64,000 nt of DNA from assembly GCF_001598035.1 (NCBI RefSeq), contig NZ_CP014835.1, positions 1,401,001 to 1,465,000 of the forward strand, written 5' to 3'. The notes under the pieces were generated by a model, which saw only the letters and a list, made by a program, of their open reading frames with translations, was not told the DNA's origin and did no database searches. Shown here piece by piece: positions 1-9,611 of the stretch. A program made the position numbers and the translations under genes. The stretch is from Streptococcus halotolerans (GTDB lineage Bacteria > Bacillota > Bacilli > Lactobacillales > Streptococcaceae). Numbering within the stretch: position 1 is the first letter of the stretch; every line of letters begins with the position of its first letter.

Positions 1-860
1 AGGTTATCGCCCTGGCGACTGATCTCAAACAATCTTCTTTTTTATTAGAAGGCTACCGACAACTCATCCACTACTGCATTCAAGTAGAAAATAAAGTCGA
101 GATGAAATACTACGCCGAACTATCTTTAGAAGCCGCTGTAGCTGCCAATCATTTTGAAGCTATCGCAATTAGTTTAAGGTTTAAAGGGCTCTATCATCTG
201 ATCATCGGAGACTTGGACGAAGCTAAGCGACTTTTAAGGCAATCCATTGATTTTTTCAAGGTTACTCCCTCTTTAGAATCTCAATACACGATTCAAATAG
301 CGGCTGCTTTAGACTATTTAGCCGAAATCTATCAAATCAAGCAAGAATTTGATAAAGCCATTCATTATCAAGAAACGGCTATAAAACTAACCGAAAAAGC
401 AGATGCTGAAGTGCCTGCAAGCGTCTTTTATATCGGATTAGGTATTTCCTACTTCATCATTGGTCAGCTTGATACTTCAGAGCAGATGTTAACCATTGCT
501 AGACAAGGTCTTAACAAACATCTACGCCCTTGGAAGGAAATCCAGTTAGACATTTACTTGGCTATCGTCCAATGGAAAAAAGGAGTTACTGGTCCTGTTA
601 TAGACTTACTAAGACAAAAGGATAAACTGGAATCTAGGTATGGTAATCCAAGAGATAAAGGCTTTATTTATTACGTTATGGCAGTGGTTAAATACCATCT
701 ACTAACTGCTAAAGAGTCGTTAAGCGAATCCGATTGCTATTATTTAGAAGCGACACTAACAGAATCTTTTGAACGATATTACGAGATTGCTATGGCTAAT
801 CTTAATCCTTATCGTGATCACCACCTCTGTTGTGAATTGACACGTTTACGACAAAATTAG
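1..860 (+). CDS. C-terminal part of a TPR-rich protein, probably a transcriptional regulator
   Basis: The reading frame is open from the first bases of the window to a TAG at 860, so the start lies upstream. About 285 residues are visible. They are almost wholly helical, with TPR-like helix pairs such as AISLRFKGLYHLIIGDLDEAKRL and ALDYLAEIYQIKQEFDKAI. No DNA-binding or catalytic domain is inside the window. TPR arrays of this kind form the C-terminal sensory part of SARP/BTAD-, MalT- or Rgg-like regulators, so regulation is my inference and the family is not settled. The gene ends in a hairpin terminator that an ISL3 element has invaded. It points towards the hut cluster but is separated from it by the IS. 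Confidence 0.6.
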   Translation, partial: VIALATDLKQSSFLLEGYRQLIHYCIQVENKVEMKYYAELSLEAAVAANHFEAIAISLRFKGLYHLIIGDLDEAKRLLRQSIDFFKVTPSLESQYTIQIAAALDYLAEIYQIKQEFDKAIHYQETAIKLTEKADAEVPASVFYIGLGISYFIIGQLDTSEQMLTIARQGLNKHLRPWKEIQLDIYLAIVQWKKGVTGPVIDLLRQKDKLESRYGNPRDKGFIYYVMAVVKYHLLTAKESLSESDCYYLEATLTESFERYYEIAMANLNPYRDHHLCCELTRLRQN

Positions 861-867
861 CTTAGTT

Positions 868-923
868 CACACTAAAAACTCCCCATAGTCGCTCTTAAAG
901 AGGTGACATGGAGAGTTTTTTGT
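868..923 (+). terminator. Rho-independent terminator of the TPR gene, invaded by the IS
   Basis: An imperfect stem pairs AAAAACTC with GAGTTTTT and, inside it, CAT.GTC.CTCT with its complement. A T-run follows. The T-run TTTTTTGT at 916-923 is the 8-bp target site duplicated by the ISL3 element and appears again at 2342-2349. Confidence 0.7.
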
Positions 924-2341
924 GGCTCTTTGTCAACTGTAGTGGGTTGACTTATAGTTAACACCGAGAGAGGACCAGTTTGGTCTTCTCTTTTGTTGTA
1001 TTCAAAGCAAGATAAATCCGTTTTTTGAAGTTTTCGAAGTTCCTAAAGCCAAAAGCATTTCGCTTAATGACTTTAATAAGGTTGTTGGTCGCCTCTAGTT
1101 TGGCATTGGAATAAGGTAGTTTCAGGGCGTTGATAATCTTTTCCTTGTCTTTTAGAAAGGTTGATAAGACGGTCTTGAAGATGGGATGGACTTGTTTGAT
1201 GGTATCAGAAATGAGTTCAAAGAAGTGTTTCTCCTGCTTTTCTTGGAAATGAAAGAGAAGGCATTGGAAGAGTTCATAGTGGTGACGTAGCTCATCAGAG
1301 TAGCTCAAAAGACGTTGCACAATCTCTTGATTGGTCAAGTGCATGCGAAAAGTTGGACGATAAAACCGTTTATCGTTTAGGTTACGACTATCTTGTTGGA
1401 TGAGTTTCCAGTAACGTTTCAAGGCCTTATATTCGTGAGATTGACGCTCAAATTGGTTCATGATTTGGATACGGAGACGGTTCATAGCGCGAGATAAATG
1501 TTGAATAATGTGGAACCTATCGAGAACAATCTTCGCCTTAGGAAACAGTGTCTTAGCGATGTCATAGTAGGGACTAAACATATCCATGGTGATGACTTTA
1601 ACACGACTGCGCACCTTGTGAGAATACCGCAAAAAATGATTTCTGATGACAGCTTGCGTCCGACCATCAAGGATAGCGATAATCTTGTTAGCATCGAAAT
1701 CTTGGGCAATAAAGCTCATCTTTCCCTTCTTAAAAGCATACTCATCCCAGGACATGTTCTCGGGTAACCAGGTTAAATCGGTCTTGCACTCAAAGCGGTT
1801 GAGCTGCCGATAGACGGTTGACACAGAGACAGACAGGTCTTCAGAGATTTTTGTCATTGCCTCACGACTCATGAGTTTGTCGGTGATTTTGTGGTTAATG
1901 ATGTTGGGAATCTGGTGATTTTCTCTGACCAGAGAGGTCTTAGCAACAGCCATTTTCCCACACGCTTGACATTTGAAGCGACGCTTTTTGAGACGAATCA
2001 GTACTTTACAACCCGCCATTTCCAGATAGGGAATTTTGCAAGGCTTTTGGAAATCGTACTTTGTCATTTTTCCTTGACAAACAGAGCATTGAGGGGGATC
2101 ATAATCTAACTTGGCATGATACTCTCTGTGAGTGAAGAACTTGTCAAATGTCTTTTCAAAAGTGATGTTAGGGTCTTTAATGTCGAGCGAATCTTTGATA
2201 TAATCTAGTTGTTCCATATGAGTCTTTCTAATGAGTGGTTTAGTCGCTTTTCATTATAAGTCATATGGGACTTTTTTGCTATATTCAAAAAGACTCCATA
2301 ATCTCCGAGAAGAATTTACCCACTACAGAAATTATAGAGCC
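924..2341 (-). mobile_element. Complete ISL3-family insertion sequence, copy 1
   Basis: The element is 1418 bp with imperfect terminal inverted repeats of the form GGCTCT-N7-CTGTAGTGGGT at both ends. It is flanked by a perfect 8-bp duplication TTTTTTGT (916-923 and 2342-2349), the usual target duplication length for ISL3 elements. It carries one transposase on the minus strand. A second copy of identical length lies at 21599-23016. Confidence 0.95.
958..2217 (-). CDS. ISL3-family transposase, copy 1
   Basis: This 419-residue protein moves the element. The N-terminus carries a zinc-ribbon with two cysteine pairs (CSVCQGK and CQACGK, about residues 45-85), followed by a helix-turn-helix (SVSTVYRQLNRF). 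A DDE-type core follows, with ITMDMFSPYY and VLDRFHIIQHL. The C-terminus has the ISL3 signature LPYSNAKLEATNNLIKVIKRNAFGFRNF. The frame is intact, so the element is probably still functional. It differs from copy 2 at about 11 residues, so the copies are not a very recent duplication. Confidence 0.95.
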   Translation of the reverse strand: MEQLDYIKDSLDIKDPNITFEKTFDKFFTHREYHAKLDYDPPQCSVCQGKMTKYDFQKPCKIPYLEMAGCKVLIRLKKRRFKCQACGKMAVAKTSLVRENHQIPNIINHKITDKLMSREAMTKISEDLSVSVSTVYRQLNRFECKTDLTWLPENMSWDEYAFKKGKMSFIAQDFDANKIIAILDGRTQAVIRNHFLRYSHKVRSRVKVITMDMFSPYYDIAKTLFPKAKIVLDRFHIIQHLSRAMNRLRIQIMNQFERQSHEYKALKRYWKLIQQDSRNLNDKRFYRPTFRMHLTNQEIVQRLLSYSDELRHHYELFQCLLFHFQEKQEKHFFELISDTIKQVHPIFKTVLSTFLKDKEKIINALKLPYSNAKLEATNNLIKVIKRNAFGFRNFENFKKRIYLALNTTKEKTKLVLSRC

Positions 2342-2376
2342 TTTTTTGTAATGTCGTGATAACCCTACTAAAACCT

Positions 2377-3366
2377 TTAACCGTGTTGCTGTGCCATGAT
2401 TTGAACCAAATAGAAGACAAACGTTGCAGCAAGGTTAGCAGTGTGCTTATCAATATCATGTGGCGGAGATACTTCCACAATATCGAACCCCACTAACTTG
2501 CCACTGGCAGCAATATGTTGTAGCAACAAAACGGCTAGATTTGGATCAACACCAAGTGATTGAATGGCACTAACCCCAGGTGCTGAGCCGACTGCAAAGC
2601 AGTCCATATCAATAGTCAGATAAACTCTTGTTTGATTTGCTAAAAAATCATCAATCTTTTGACACACTTCTTGATAGCCCATTTTATAAATATCCTGGCC
2701 AGTTAAAAAATGAATGCCTTTTGACCTTGACACAAAGTCAAAGAGAAATAAATTATTATTATGTTCTTGAATACCTAATGCCAAGTAGTTAAATACTCTA
2801 TCTTCTTGCAAGGCATCATCGAACATTTGGCGAAAACCTGTTCCAGAATTTGGACCCGTATAATCGTAAGGCCTTAGATCAAAGTGAGCATCAAAATTGA
2901 TCACAGCTAAGTCATCATGACTAGCCAATGTTTGCCTCAATCCATGGTAGTGTCCATAAGCAGTTTCGTGCCCACCACCTAGTACAATCGGTTTGAGATT
3001 AAGATCACACATCCGTTTGATAGCCTTGGATAAACTCATTTGTAGTTGTTCCAAAGAACGATTAGGACCATCAATATCTCCCACATCATAGACCATGACC
3101 TTATCCCCTAAATGCCATGGTAACTTAGCTAACTGACTACGAATAGCCCACGAACCTTCAACTGCACCGACACGGCCATTGTTAATATAAACGCCCTTAT
3201 CGCTTTTGAAACCAATGATTGCAAAATGCGTTCCCTCAAAAGGTATTAAGGAAGCATCATTGAGATCAAGAAAGGTCATGACCATACCCCATTTGGCGGT
3301 ATAGAGATTGTCTTCTATGGCCCCATGGTAGTAACTAGTATTTGATGGATAATAATCTTCTAACAC
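2377..3366 (-). CDS. hutG: Formimidoylglutamase (HutG)
   Basis: HutG hydrolyses N-formimino-L-glutamate to glutamate and formamide, the last step of the direct histidine route. The 329-residue protein belongs to the arginase/agmatinase ureohydrolase family. The manganese ligands are visible in GGGHE (about residue 130), NFDAHFD (about 157) and DMDCF (about 255), with VEVSPPHD near the end. The start codon is GTG with a strong AGGAGGGG ribosome site just upstream. The gene is last in the minus-strand hut cluster. It is separated from hutH by a terminator and its own -10 box, so it can be expressed independently. Confidence 0.93.
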   Translation of the reverse strand: MLEDYYPSNTSYYHGAIEDNLYTAKWGMVMTFLDLNDASLIPFEGTHFAIIGFKSDKGVYINNGRVGAVEGSWAIRSQLAKLPWHLGDKVMVYDVGDIDGPNRSLEQLQMSLSKAIKRMCDLNLKPIVLGGGHETAYGHYHGLRQTLASHDDLAVINFDAHFDLRPYDYTGPNSGTGFRQMFDDALQEDRVFNYLALGIQEHNNNLFLFDFVSRSKGIHFLTGQDIYKMGYQEVCQKIDDFLANQTRVYLTIDMDCFAVGSAPGVSAIQSLGVDPNLAVLLLQHIAASGKLVGFDIVEVSPPHDIDKHTANLAATFVFYLVQIMAQQHG

Positions 3367-3394
3367 ACCTATCCCCTCCTTATGCCTATCGGCA

Positions 3395-3462
3395 AATAGG
3401 TCTGGCTAACAAGACCTAACGACTATTTGCGACAAGCTAACTGTCAATCATTATATCAAAAT
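3395..3462 (-). promoter_or_regulatory. hutG promoter and leader hairpin
   Basis: On the minus strand an extended -10 box TGATATAAT (TATAAT at 3450-3455) lies after the hutH terminator. The leader of about 75 nt can form a nested stem pairing CAAATA with TATTTG and AGGTCT with AGACCT, ending shortly before the ribosome site. No good -35 box was found. The promoter is an inference from sequence. Confidence 0.5.
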
Positions 3463-3465
3463 TGT

Positions 3466-3499
3466 GCTAAAAAGGCTCTGACACTTGTCACAGCCTTTG
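3466..3499 (-). terminator. Terminator after hutH
   Basis: On the minus strand AGGCTGTGACA pairs with TGTCAGAGCCT around a two-base loop and is followed by TTTTT. It sits directly downstream of the hutH stop and before the hutG -10 box. Confidence 0.85.
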
Positions 3500-3508
3500 A
3501 TAAATAGC

Positions 3509-5050
3509 CTAGAATTGAATGGCAAGGTCAACAACCTCTTCAATTTTTTCAAGGAAATTTGGATTCTCTATAACAGCTGAAGCTTTGTTTAGTTCATCAT
3601 AAATTTCAATGTCTTTATCATCTGATATCATGTCGACTTCTTTGCGGAAAAGATCATAAGCAACTTTTGTTCCAATACCAAGGTCATGATTGTCTGGTTT
3701 CAAATCTAGGGCTTGGCAGGCTGCCATAATCTCTGTCGCCACAATACGGCGAGAATTCTTAAGTATTTCGCCTGCTTTTCGAGCAGCTGTTGTCCCCATG
3801 CTGACAAAGTCTTCTTGATTTTCACAGGATGGGATAGAATCGACACTAGCTGGATGTGACAACACTTTGTTTTCGGATGCTAATGACGCACAAGCGTACT
3901 GAGTAATCATAAACCCTGAATTTAAGCCAGGATGTTTGACAAGAAATGATGGTAATTGACTCAACTGATGATTAACCAAGCGCTCTACACGGCGTTCCGA
4001 AACATTACCGATTTCTGAAATCGCAATGCCTAAAAAGTCAAATGGTTGGGCCATTGGTTCACCATGGAAGTTTCCTCCTGAAATAACATGGCCGTCTTTA
4101 CAGATAATTGGATTATCAGTTACAGAGTTGATTTCAATATCGACTTTTGTTTTCACATAAGCGATACTATCTTTACTTGCTCCATGAATTTGAGGAATAC
4201 AACGAAGAGTGTAAGGATCCTGAACCCTAGACTGTGTCGCTACCGTTGTATTCTGGCTGTCTTTCAATAGATTACGGATATTTCGCGCAGTTGCTAATTG
4301 ACCACTTTGTGGACGGATGGTGTGAAGATTTTCTTCGAATGGGCTAGAAATACCATTGTGAACTTCAAGAGAGAGGGCTCCTGCTATATCTGATAATTTT
4401 AGTAGTTGTATCGCATCGTAAGTTGCCAAAGCTCCTATTCCCGTTAAGATAGTTGTGCCATTAATCAAAGCCAGACCTTCTTTGGCGGCTAAAGAAATTT
4501 TAGAAATGCCAGCTTTATCAAGAGCTTCTTGACCTGAAAGCAACTCACCCTTGTAATAAGCTTTCCCTAGACCCAGCATTGGCAACACCATGTGAGCAAG
4601 TGGAGCAAGGTCTCCTGAAGCACCAAGTGATCCTTTTTCAGGAATAAATGGATGAACTCCCTTATTTAATAATTCCAATAATTTTTCGATGGTTGATAAA
4701 CGAATACCTGAATAACCTTTTACCAAAGAGTTAATCCGGATAAGCATAATGGCTCTGACCGCATCTTCTGCCAAAGGATCTCCATAACCGCTAGAATGCG
4801 TACGAATCAAATTTTCTTGAAGTTGGACGGTATCTTCTGTCGAGATGCTGACATTACAAAGAGAACCAAAGCCTGTCGTAATACCATAAACAACTCGTTC
4901 TTCTTTGACAATATCATCAACAATTTTTCGAGAAGCATTTACCGCTTCCACGGCACGATCATCGATTTGACAAGTCACGCCTTGACGCGCAACTGCAATC
5001 ACATCTTCAAGGGTAAGGCTTTCGCCGTCTAGTTTTATCACTCTTGTCAT
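3509..5050 (-). CDS. hutH: Histidine ammonia-lyase (HutH)
   Basis: HutH deaminates histidine to urocanate and ammonia, the first step of degradation. The 513-residue length is normal for the family. The residues that cyclise into the MIO prosthetic group are seen as Ala144-Ser145-Gly146 inside GSLGASGDLAPLAH. Other family motifs are YGITTGFG (about 55), TDNPI and EPMAQPFDFLG. The gene lies 23 bp downstream of the permease stop, so uptake and first catabolic step are coupled. A terminator follows it. Confidence 0.96.
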   Translation of the reverse strand: MTRVIKLDGESLTLEDVIAVARQGVTCQIDDRAVEAVNASRKIVDDIVKEERVVYGITTGFGSLCNVSISTEDTVQLQENLIRTHSSGYGDPLAEDAVRAIMLIRINSLVKGYSGIRLSTIEKLLELLNKGVHPFIPEKGSLGASGDLAPLAHMVLPMLGLGKAYYKGELLSGQEALDKAGISKISLAAKEGLALINGTTILTGIGALATYDAIQLLKLSDIAGALSLEVHNGISSPFEENLHTIRPQSGQLATARNIRNLLKDSQNTTVATQSRVQDPYTLRCIPQIHGASKDSIAYVKTKVDIEINSVTDNPIICKDGHVISGGNFHGEPMAQPFDFLGIAISEIGNVSERRVERLVNHQLSQLPSFLVKHPGLNSGFMITQYACASLASENKVLSHPASVDSIPSCENQEDFVSMGTTAARKAGEILKNSRRIVATEIMAACQALDLKPDNHDLGIGTKVAYDLFRKEVDMISDDKDIEIYDELNKASAVIENPNFLEKIEEVVDLAIQF

Positions 5051-5073
5051 ATCTTTTCTCCTAGTTCTATTCT

Positions 5074-6405
5074 TTATATCAGATGATGATTGGCATGTTT
5101 CTTTCGGCCATGCATGACATAATAAACGCTACTTGCAATGACAATTCCTATGGCACCACGAACGAAGTGCATTGGATTATCACCCCAAATCATTAAAAGA
5201 CTAATCACTACCGCTAATACTGGGATAACTGGACCAAATGGTACGCGGAAGACTACTTTTGCATCTGGTTCGTCTTTTCGTAATTTCATAACTGCTAGAG
5301 CAGTTGGGATGTATTGGAAGAAACGAAAGACTACACTCAAACCTGCCAAGGTTTCAAAAGAGCCTGTTAGTAAAAGTGCAATCGTAATCGCACTAGAAAT
5401 AGCAACTGCTACAACAGGAGCTGCATTTTTATTTTCTTTGGCAATCGATGCTGGAAGCAAACCTTCTTTAGCAATCGCAGCACCAAACCGCGGTACCATG
5501 ATAGATTCCCCCATATTTAATCCAGTAATTGAAATTAAAGCGCCAATCGAAACCAGCCAAGCGCCAACAGGGCCAATCATTTTAACAAATGCGTCTTGGA
5601 CAGGAGCATTGGTATCCATGATACCACCACCTAGCATGGCGATCGTTCCGCCGATAATCAACATGTATAAGACAGAAACAATACTAATTGATCCTAAAAT
5701 AGCACGTGGAACATTTTTTTCTGGATCCCGCATTTCACCTGCAACGATTGAGAGGGTTTCAAAACCAATAAAGCCATAGAAGATATAGACGGCAGTATTT
5801 GAGACAGCTCCTAATAAATTTGTTCCTGGTTCCAATTGAACAAAGGGTGTGAAGTTGGGTAGACCGTTCTTAATAAAGAATAGGGTACAGGCTGAGAAGG
5901 CAACGATTGGGATCAATTTAGCAATAGTTGCTGTAATGGTAAAGATTTTAGAAGTTCTCAAACCTGCAATATTCATCAGAGATAGCAGGATAACCAAAGC
6001 AATACTCAAAGGAATGTTGTATCCTTCAAATGCTGGAAAGGTGATAATGAACATCTTCGCAAAACCTGCTGCCATGGCCGCCCAGGCAAAGATGGTAACT
6101 GCCCATCCAAGAAAACCAACATTGAAACCAACGAAGTCACCAAAAGCGCGCTTCGAATATTGAAAAGCACCACCGTTTTTGCCAAAATACCCCGCAACTT
6201 CCGCAAAACAAACGGCTAACATGATGGTCAATATCGCTGTCCCAAACATGACAGCGATGGAAGCTGGACCAAGACCTTTATAAATTGACTGTGGCAAGAG
6301 AAAAATACCTGAACCAATAACGGCGTTTATCCCATAAAGAGTCGCACCACTCAAGCTAAACTTTGCTTTTTCTCTTTCTTGTTCATTCATATGATTTGAC
6401 GCCAT
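5074..6405 (-). CDS. APC-superfamily amino acid permease, probably for histidine
   Basis: This 443-residue integral membrane protein has about 12 hydrophobic segments. It opens with the APC signature LSGATLYGINAVIGSGIFLLPQ. The start at 6405 (MASNHMNEQ) is preferred over an ATG 12 codons upstream, because AGGAGAG lies 9 bases before it and the upstream candidate has no ribosome site. The position between hutD and hutH suggests histidine or urocanate as substrate, which is an inference from context. A large hairpin precedes the gene. Confidence 0.85.
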   Translation of the reverse strand: MASNHMNEQEREKAKFSLSGATLYGINAVIGSGIFLLPQSIYKGLGPASIAVMFGTAILTIMLAVCFAEVAGYFGKNGGAFQYSKRAFGDFVGFNVGFLGWAVTIFAWAAMAAGFAKMFIITFPAFEGYNIPLSIALVILLSLMNIAGLRTSKIFTITATIAKLIPIVAFSACTLFFIKNGLPNFTPFVQLEPGTNLLGAVSNTAVYIFYGFIGFETLSIVAGEMRDPEKNVPRAILGSISIVSVLYMLIIGGTIAMLGGGIMDTNAPVQDAFVKMIGPVGAWLVSIGALISITGLNMGESIMVPRFGAAIAKEGLLPASIAKENKNAAPVVAVAISSAITIALLLTGSFETLAGLSVVFRFFQYIPTALAVMKLRKDEPDAKVVFRVPFGPVIPVLAVVISLLMIWGDNPMHFVRGAIGIVIASSVYYVMHGRKKHANHHLI

Positions 6406-6458
6406 AATAATACTCTCCTTTTTTGTACATTTTGCGTTCAAATGTTAGCAATAAAGTC

Positions 6459-6501
6459 ATCAGGTGATTATCCCAGTGAATGACTGGATGCTCTACCTGA
6501 T
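6459..6501 (-). promoter_or_regulatory. Two-tier stem-loop in the leader of the permease gene
   Basis: ATCAGGT pairs with ACCTGAT at the base, and ATCCAGT/ACTGGGAT pairs within it. The hairpin lies about 55 bases upstream of the permease start in the 264-bp gap after hutD. It has no T-run, so it is not a simple terminator. It may stabilise or bind the mRNA. No other feature was seen in this gap. Confidence 0.45.
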
Positions 6502-6669
6502 CAAAGGGATGTCATAAAATAAGTAGCGATGAGAAACTAAGTAGTCCTCATAAAATGTGTAAACAACTTTCATCAAGACGCAACCACAGCCATAGTCACT
6601 GTTTGATGCTAATCAATCATCGTTGGGACAGAAATCATAAGGGATTGACGATTACCTACAAGAATGACT

Positions 6670-7263
6670 TCACTTTTTCCATAATCCAGCCCAAACGGCA
6701 AGAGGACGATGATTTTCTTGGTGCTGACTGGGATGGATTTGGGCATCTGCTATCGATGAATCCATTTCCATAACTACCAAATGATTCTCTGCCAATGATA
6801 ACTTTTTGTGATTGTTCCAATAAATTGTAAGATCAGTAAGGGCATAAATCATTTCAACATCAGCCCTTTTAGGATTGTCCTTGGTCTCTGGCCAAATCGC
6901 TTGTAATTGCCCTTGGTAGTGATCATCAAAGATGAGATTCATATCTTGACAGGTGCCGCGACTAATGATCCGGCGATTTCCTTCAAATGCGTAAGGCTGG
7001 AAAGGAACCACAGTCGTTTCACGATTGTCATCAATGTCACTGAGAGTTATCGGCTTATCCAATGTCATGATAAGGCGATGATACCCTTCTAGTGAGGTAA
7101 AAGTTGTTTGTCTTATGGCTACTGTTGCAGTAGAAAGACGATAGGAAAACTGTCTTTTTCCATAATCGCCAGTTTCAGGATAAAGGTACAATTGTTGCGT
7201 TTTTCCACCTGACCAATCCGATAAAATATAGTCCGAAGGTTTTCTAACAGTTACGATTGTCAT
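6670..7263 (-). CDS. hutD: HutD-family protein
   Basis: This 197-residue protein belongs to the HutD/Ves cupin family found in hut operons of many bacteria. The characteristic opening WSGGKTQQLYLYPE is followed by FSYRLSTATV and the segment TTFTSLEGYHRLIMTLDKPITL, typical of the first beta-barrel. Its exact role is unknown. It has been proposed to limit hut activity or bind formiminoglutamate-type ligands. The gene lies 21 bp after fhs. Confidence 0.85.
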   Translation of the reverse strand: MTIVTVRKPSDYILSDWSGGKTQQLYLYPETGDYGKRQFSYRLSTATVAIRQTTFTSLEGYHRLIMTLDKPITLSDIDDNRETTVVPFQPYAFEGNRRIISRGTCQDMNLIFDDHYQGQLQAIWPETKDNPKRADVEMIYALTDLTIYWNNHKKLSLAENHLVVMEMDSSIADAQIHPSQHQENHRPLAVWAGLWKK

Positions 7264-7284
7264 CTCTTATCTCCTAGCATTGTC

Positions 7285-8958
7285 TTAGAATAATCCGGTA
7301 ATATTGCCCTCCTCATCAATGTCAATTTTTTCACTAGCTGGCACTTTAGGCAGACCAGGCATGGTCATAATCGCTCCTGTCAGAGCTACTATAAAGCCTG
7401 CTCCCGCAGATACCTTAAGCTTGCTGATTTTAACCGTAAAGTCCTTAGGTGCTCCCAGCTTTTTGGCATCATCGGAGAAAGAATACTGCGTTTTCGCCAT
7501 ACAAATTGGGTAATGCCCAAAACCTAGGCGTTCTAACTCAGCCATTTCTCGTTTGGCAGCTGGAGTTAGGCTAATGCCTTTACCTCCGTACACTTTAGTC
7601 ACAATCTTGGTTAGTTTTGTTTCAATGCTATCATCTTCATCGTAAACAAAGTTAAAATGATTGTCTTGCTCAGCTAGTTCAACAACTTTTTGAGCTAATT
7701 CACGACCTCCTTTGCCACCACTTGCCCAAACATCTGAAATCACTACGTCGACACCACGTTTGGCACAAGCATCATAAACAGCCTGTAATTCAGCATCCGT
7801 ATCCAGAGGGAATTTGTTAATAGCAACCACAGCAGGTAAACCATAAACCTCTTGAATATTTTCCAAATGTTTGTCGAGATTTGGCAGACCATCGATCACT
7901 GCTTGAACATTTTCGGTACCAAGGTCTGCTTTAGCGACACCGCCATGCATCTTCAATGCTCGGATAGTCGCTACCAAAACAACAGCTGAAGGACGTAAGC
8001 CTGACATGCGACATTTGATGTCAATAAATTTCTCAGCACCTAAGTCGGCCCCAAAGCCTGCTTCTGTGACTGCATAATCTCCATATTTCAAAGCTAGTTT
8101 TGTCGCAAGCACACTGTTACAACCATGAGCAATATTGGCAAATGGCCCTCCGTGAATAATAGCAGGTGTGTGTTCTAAGGTCTGAACCAGATTAGGATGA
8201 ATGGCATCTTTAAGCAGAGCTGCCATAGCGCCGCCAGCTTTTAAATCTTTAGCGGTAACTGGATTGCCCTCGTAATTGTAACCAATAATAATCTTTTCCA
8301 AACGTGCCTTCAGATCAGCTATATTTTCTGATAGACAAAGGATAGCCATGATTTCAGAAGCAACAGTAATGTCATAACCATCTTCACGAGGAACGCCATT
8401 AACCTTACCTTGCAAACCGTTGACAATATGGCGCAGTTGACGGTCATTCATGTCTACAACACGTTTCCAAGTAATACGTCTTGAATCAATGCCCAAATGA
8501 TTGCCTTGATGAATATGATTATCAATCAGAGCTGCCAATAGGTTATTAGCCACACCAATAGCATGGAAGTCACCGGTAAAGTGAAGGTTGATGTCCTCCA
8601 TAGGAACAACTTGGGCGTGCCCACCACCAGCTGCCCCGCCTTTTATCCCAAAAACAGGTCCTAAGGACGGCTCCCTAAGAGCGATAACAGCCTTTTTACC
8701 AATAGCAGTCAAAGCATCGACTAACCCAACTGAAGTCGTTGTTTTCCCTTCACCGGCTGGTGTTGGAGAGATGGCTGTCACCAGAATCAGCTTGCCATCT
8801 GATTTATCTTTAAGAGAAACTAGCTGCCGGGCGTCGATTTTGGCCTTGTATTTACCGTAATGACAGAGCACTTCTTCATCAATACCGACTCGGTTGGCAA
8901 CGTCACTGATCGGTTCCATAGTGACTGAATTTGCTATTTCAATATCTGATAAAACCAT
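7285..8958 (-). CDS. fhs: Formate-tetrahydrofolate ligase (Fhs)
   Basis: Fhs interconverts formate, ATP and THF with 10-formyl-THF, ADP and phosphate. The 557-residue length is standard. The P-loop-like [14 protein letters not shown] (about residue 68), [37 protein letters not shown] region and TMPGLPKVP near the C-terminus are family hallmarks. In this operon it probably runs in reverse, releasing formate and making ATP from the one-carbon unit delivered by FtcD and FchA. Pyogenic streptococci often carry a second fhs elsewhere. This is the hut-linked one. Confidence 0.95.
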   Translation of the reverse strand: MVLSDIEIANSVTMEPISDVANRVGIDEEVLCHYGKYKAKIDARQLVSLKDKSDGKLILVTAISPTPAGEGKTTTSVGLVDALTAIGKKAVIALREPSLGPVFGIKGGAAGGGHAQVVPMEDINLHFTGDFHAIGVANNLLAALIDNHIHQGNHLGIDSRRITWKRVVDMNDRQLRHIVNGLQGKVNGVPREDGYDITVASEIMAILCLSENIADLKARLEKIIIGYNYEGNPVTAKDLKAGGAMAALLKDAIHPNLVQTLEHTPAIIHGGPFANIAHGCNSVLATKLALKYGDYAVTEAGFGADLGAEKFIDIKCRMSGLRPSAVVLVATIRALKMHGGVAKADLGTENVQAVIDGLPNLDKHLENIQEVYGLPAVVAINKFPLDTDAELQAVYDACAKRGVDVVISDVWASGGKGGRELAQKVVELAEQDNHFNFVYDEDDSIETKLTKIVTKVYGGKGISLTPAAKREMAELERLGFGHYPICMAKTQYSFSDDAKKLGAPKDFTVKISKLKVSAGAGFIVALTGAIMTMPGLPKVPASEKIDIDEEGNITGLF

Positions 8959-8975
8959 GTTTTCTCCTTTATTAT

Positions 8976-9602
8976 TTAAACCATTTCAACGATTGTGTCA
9001 TAAATGTTATCTGCTAGGCTACAGCCTTTTTTAAGCAGTTCTTCCCCTTTTTGACGATAAGTTGTCACAAAAGCTTCATCCTTAATGCCAGATAAGTTTA
9101 TGAGAACGTTCAACCATGCTCCTTGTAAGCCTGCTTTGAGGTTTAAAGAGGCAACTCCCAAATCACTAGCCGCGTTGGTGTTTGATTTTCCGACAGCTTT
9201 TTGGGTTGTCTCCAAAGCTTCTACCATCAAGACCATCATGTCATAAGGAGACTGGGCTGCTTCTTTCAAAGCACTTTGCATAGCCGTCCGTCTGGCTGCT
9301 TTTTCATCATCGGTTTCCTTGGGCATGTCAAAGACTGCTGAAACTAAATTGAAAGCTTCGGTATCCTTATCAATGGCTACTAAGAGTTTATCTTGTAAAG
9401 CGCTACTCTTCTTGTGAACGTCTTCAATCTCATCTTGGAAGTCGGCATATTTTTTCTTTCCTAAGGTCAGTTCACAGACCATTTTCGTTAGGGAAATCCC
9501 ATTGGCCCCTGACAGCGCTGCAGCGGATCCGCCTCCTGGTGCGGGAGCATCTGATCCTAATACTTGAGCAAAATCTCTTACACTTAAATCAACTAATCCC
9601 AT
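8976..9602 (-). CDS. fchA: Formiminotetrahydrofolate cyclodeaminase (FchA)
   Basis: FchA converts 5-formimino-THF to 5,10-methenyl-THF and ammonia. The 208-residue protein shows the family opening [21 protein letters not shown] (broken here: [12 protein letters not shown], about residues 20-32), a helical body and the [23 protein letters not shown] segment typical of the cyclodeaminase fold. In animals it is fused to the transferase; here it is a separate gene 9 bp downstream of ftcD, so the pair is probably translationally linked. Confidence 0.93.
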   Translation of the reverse strand: MGLVDLSVRDFAQVLGSDAPAPGGGSAAALSGANGISLTKMVCELTLGKKKYADFQDEIEDVHKKSSALQDKLLVAIDKDTEAFNLVSAVFDMPKETDDEKAARRTAMQSALKEAAQSPYDMMVLMVEALETTQKAVGKSNTNAASDLGVASLNLKAGLQGAWLNVLINLSGIKDEAFVTTYRQKGEELLKKGCSLADNIYDTIVEMV

Positions 9603-9611
9603 AGAAACCTC

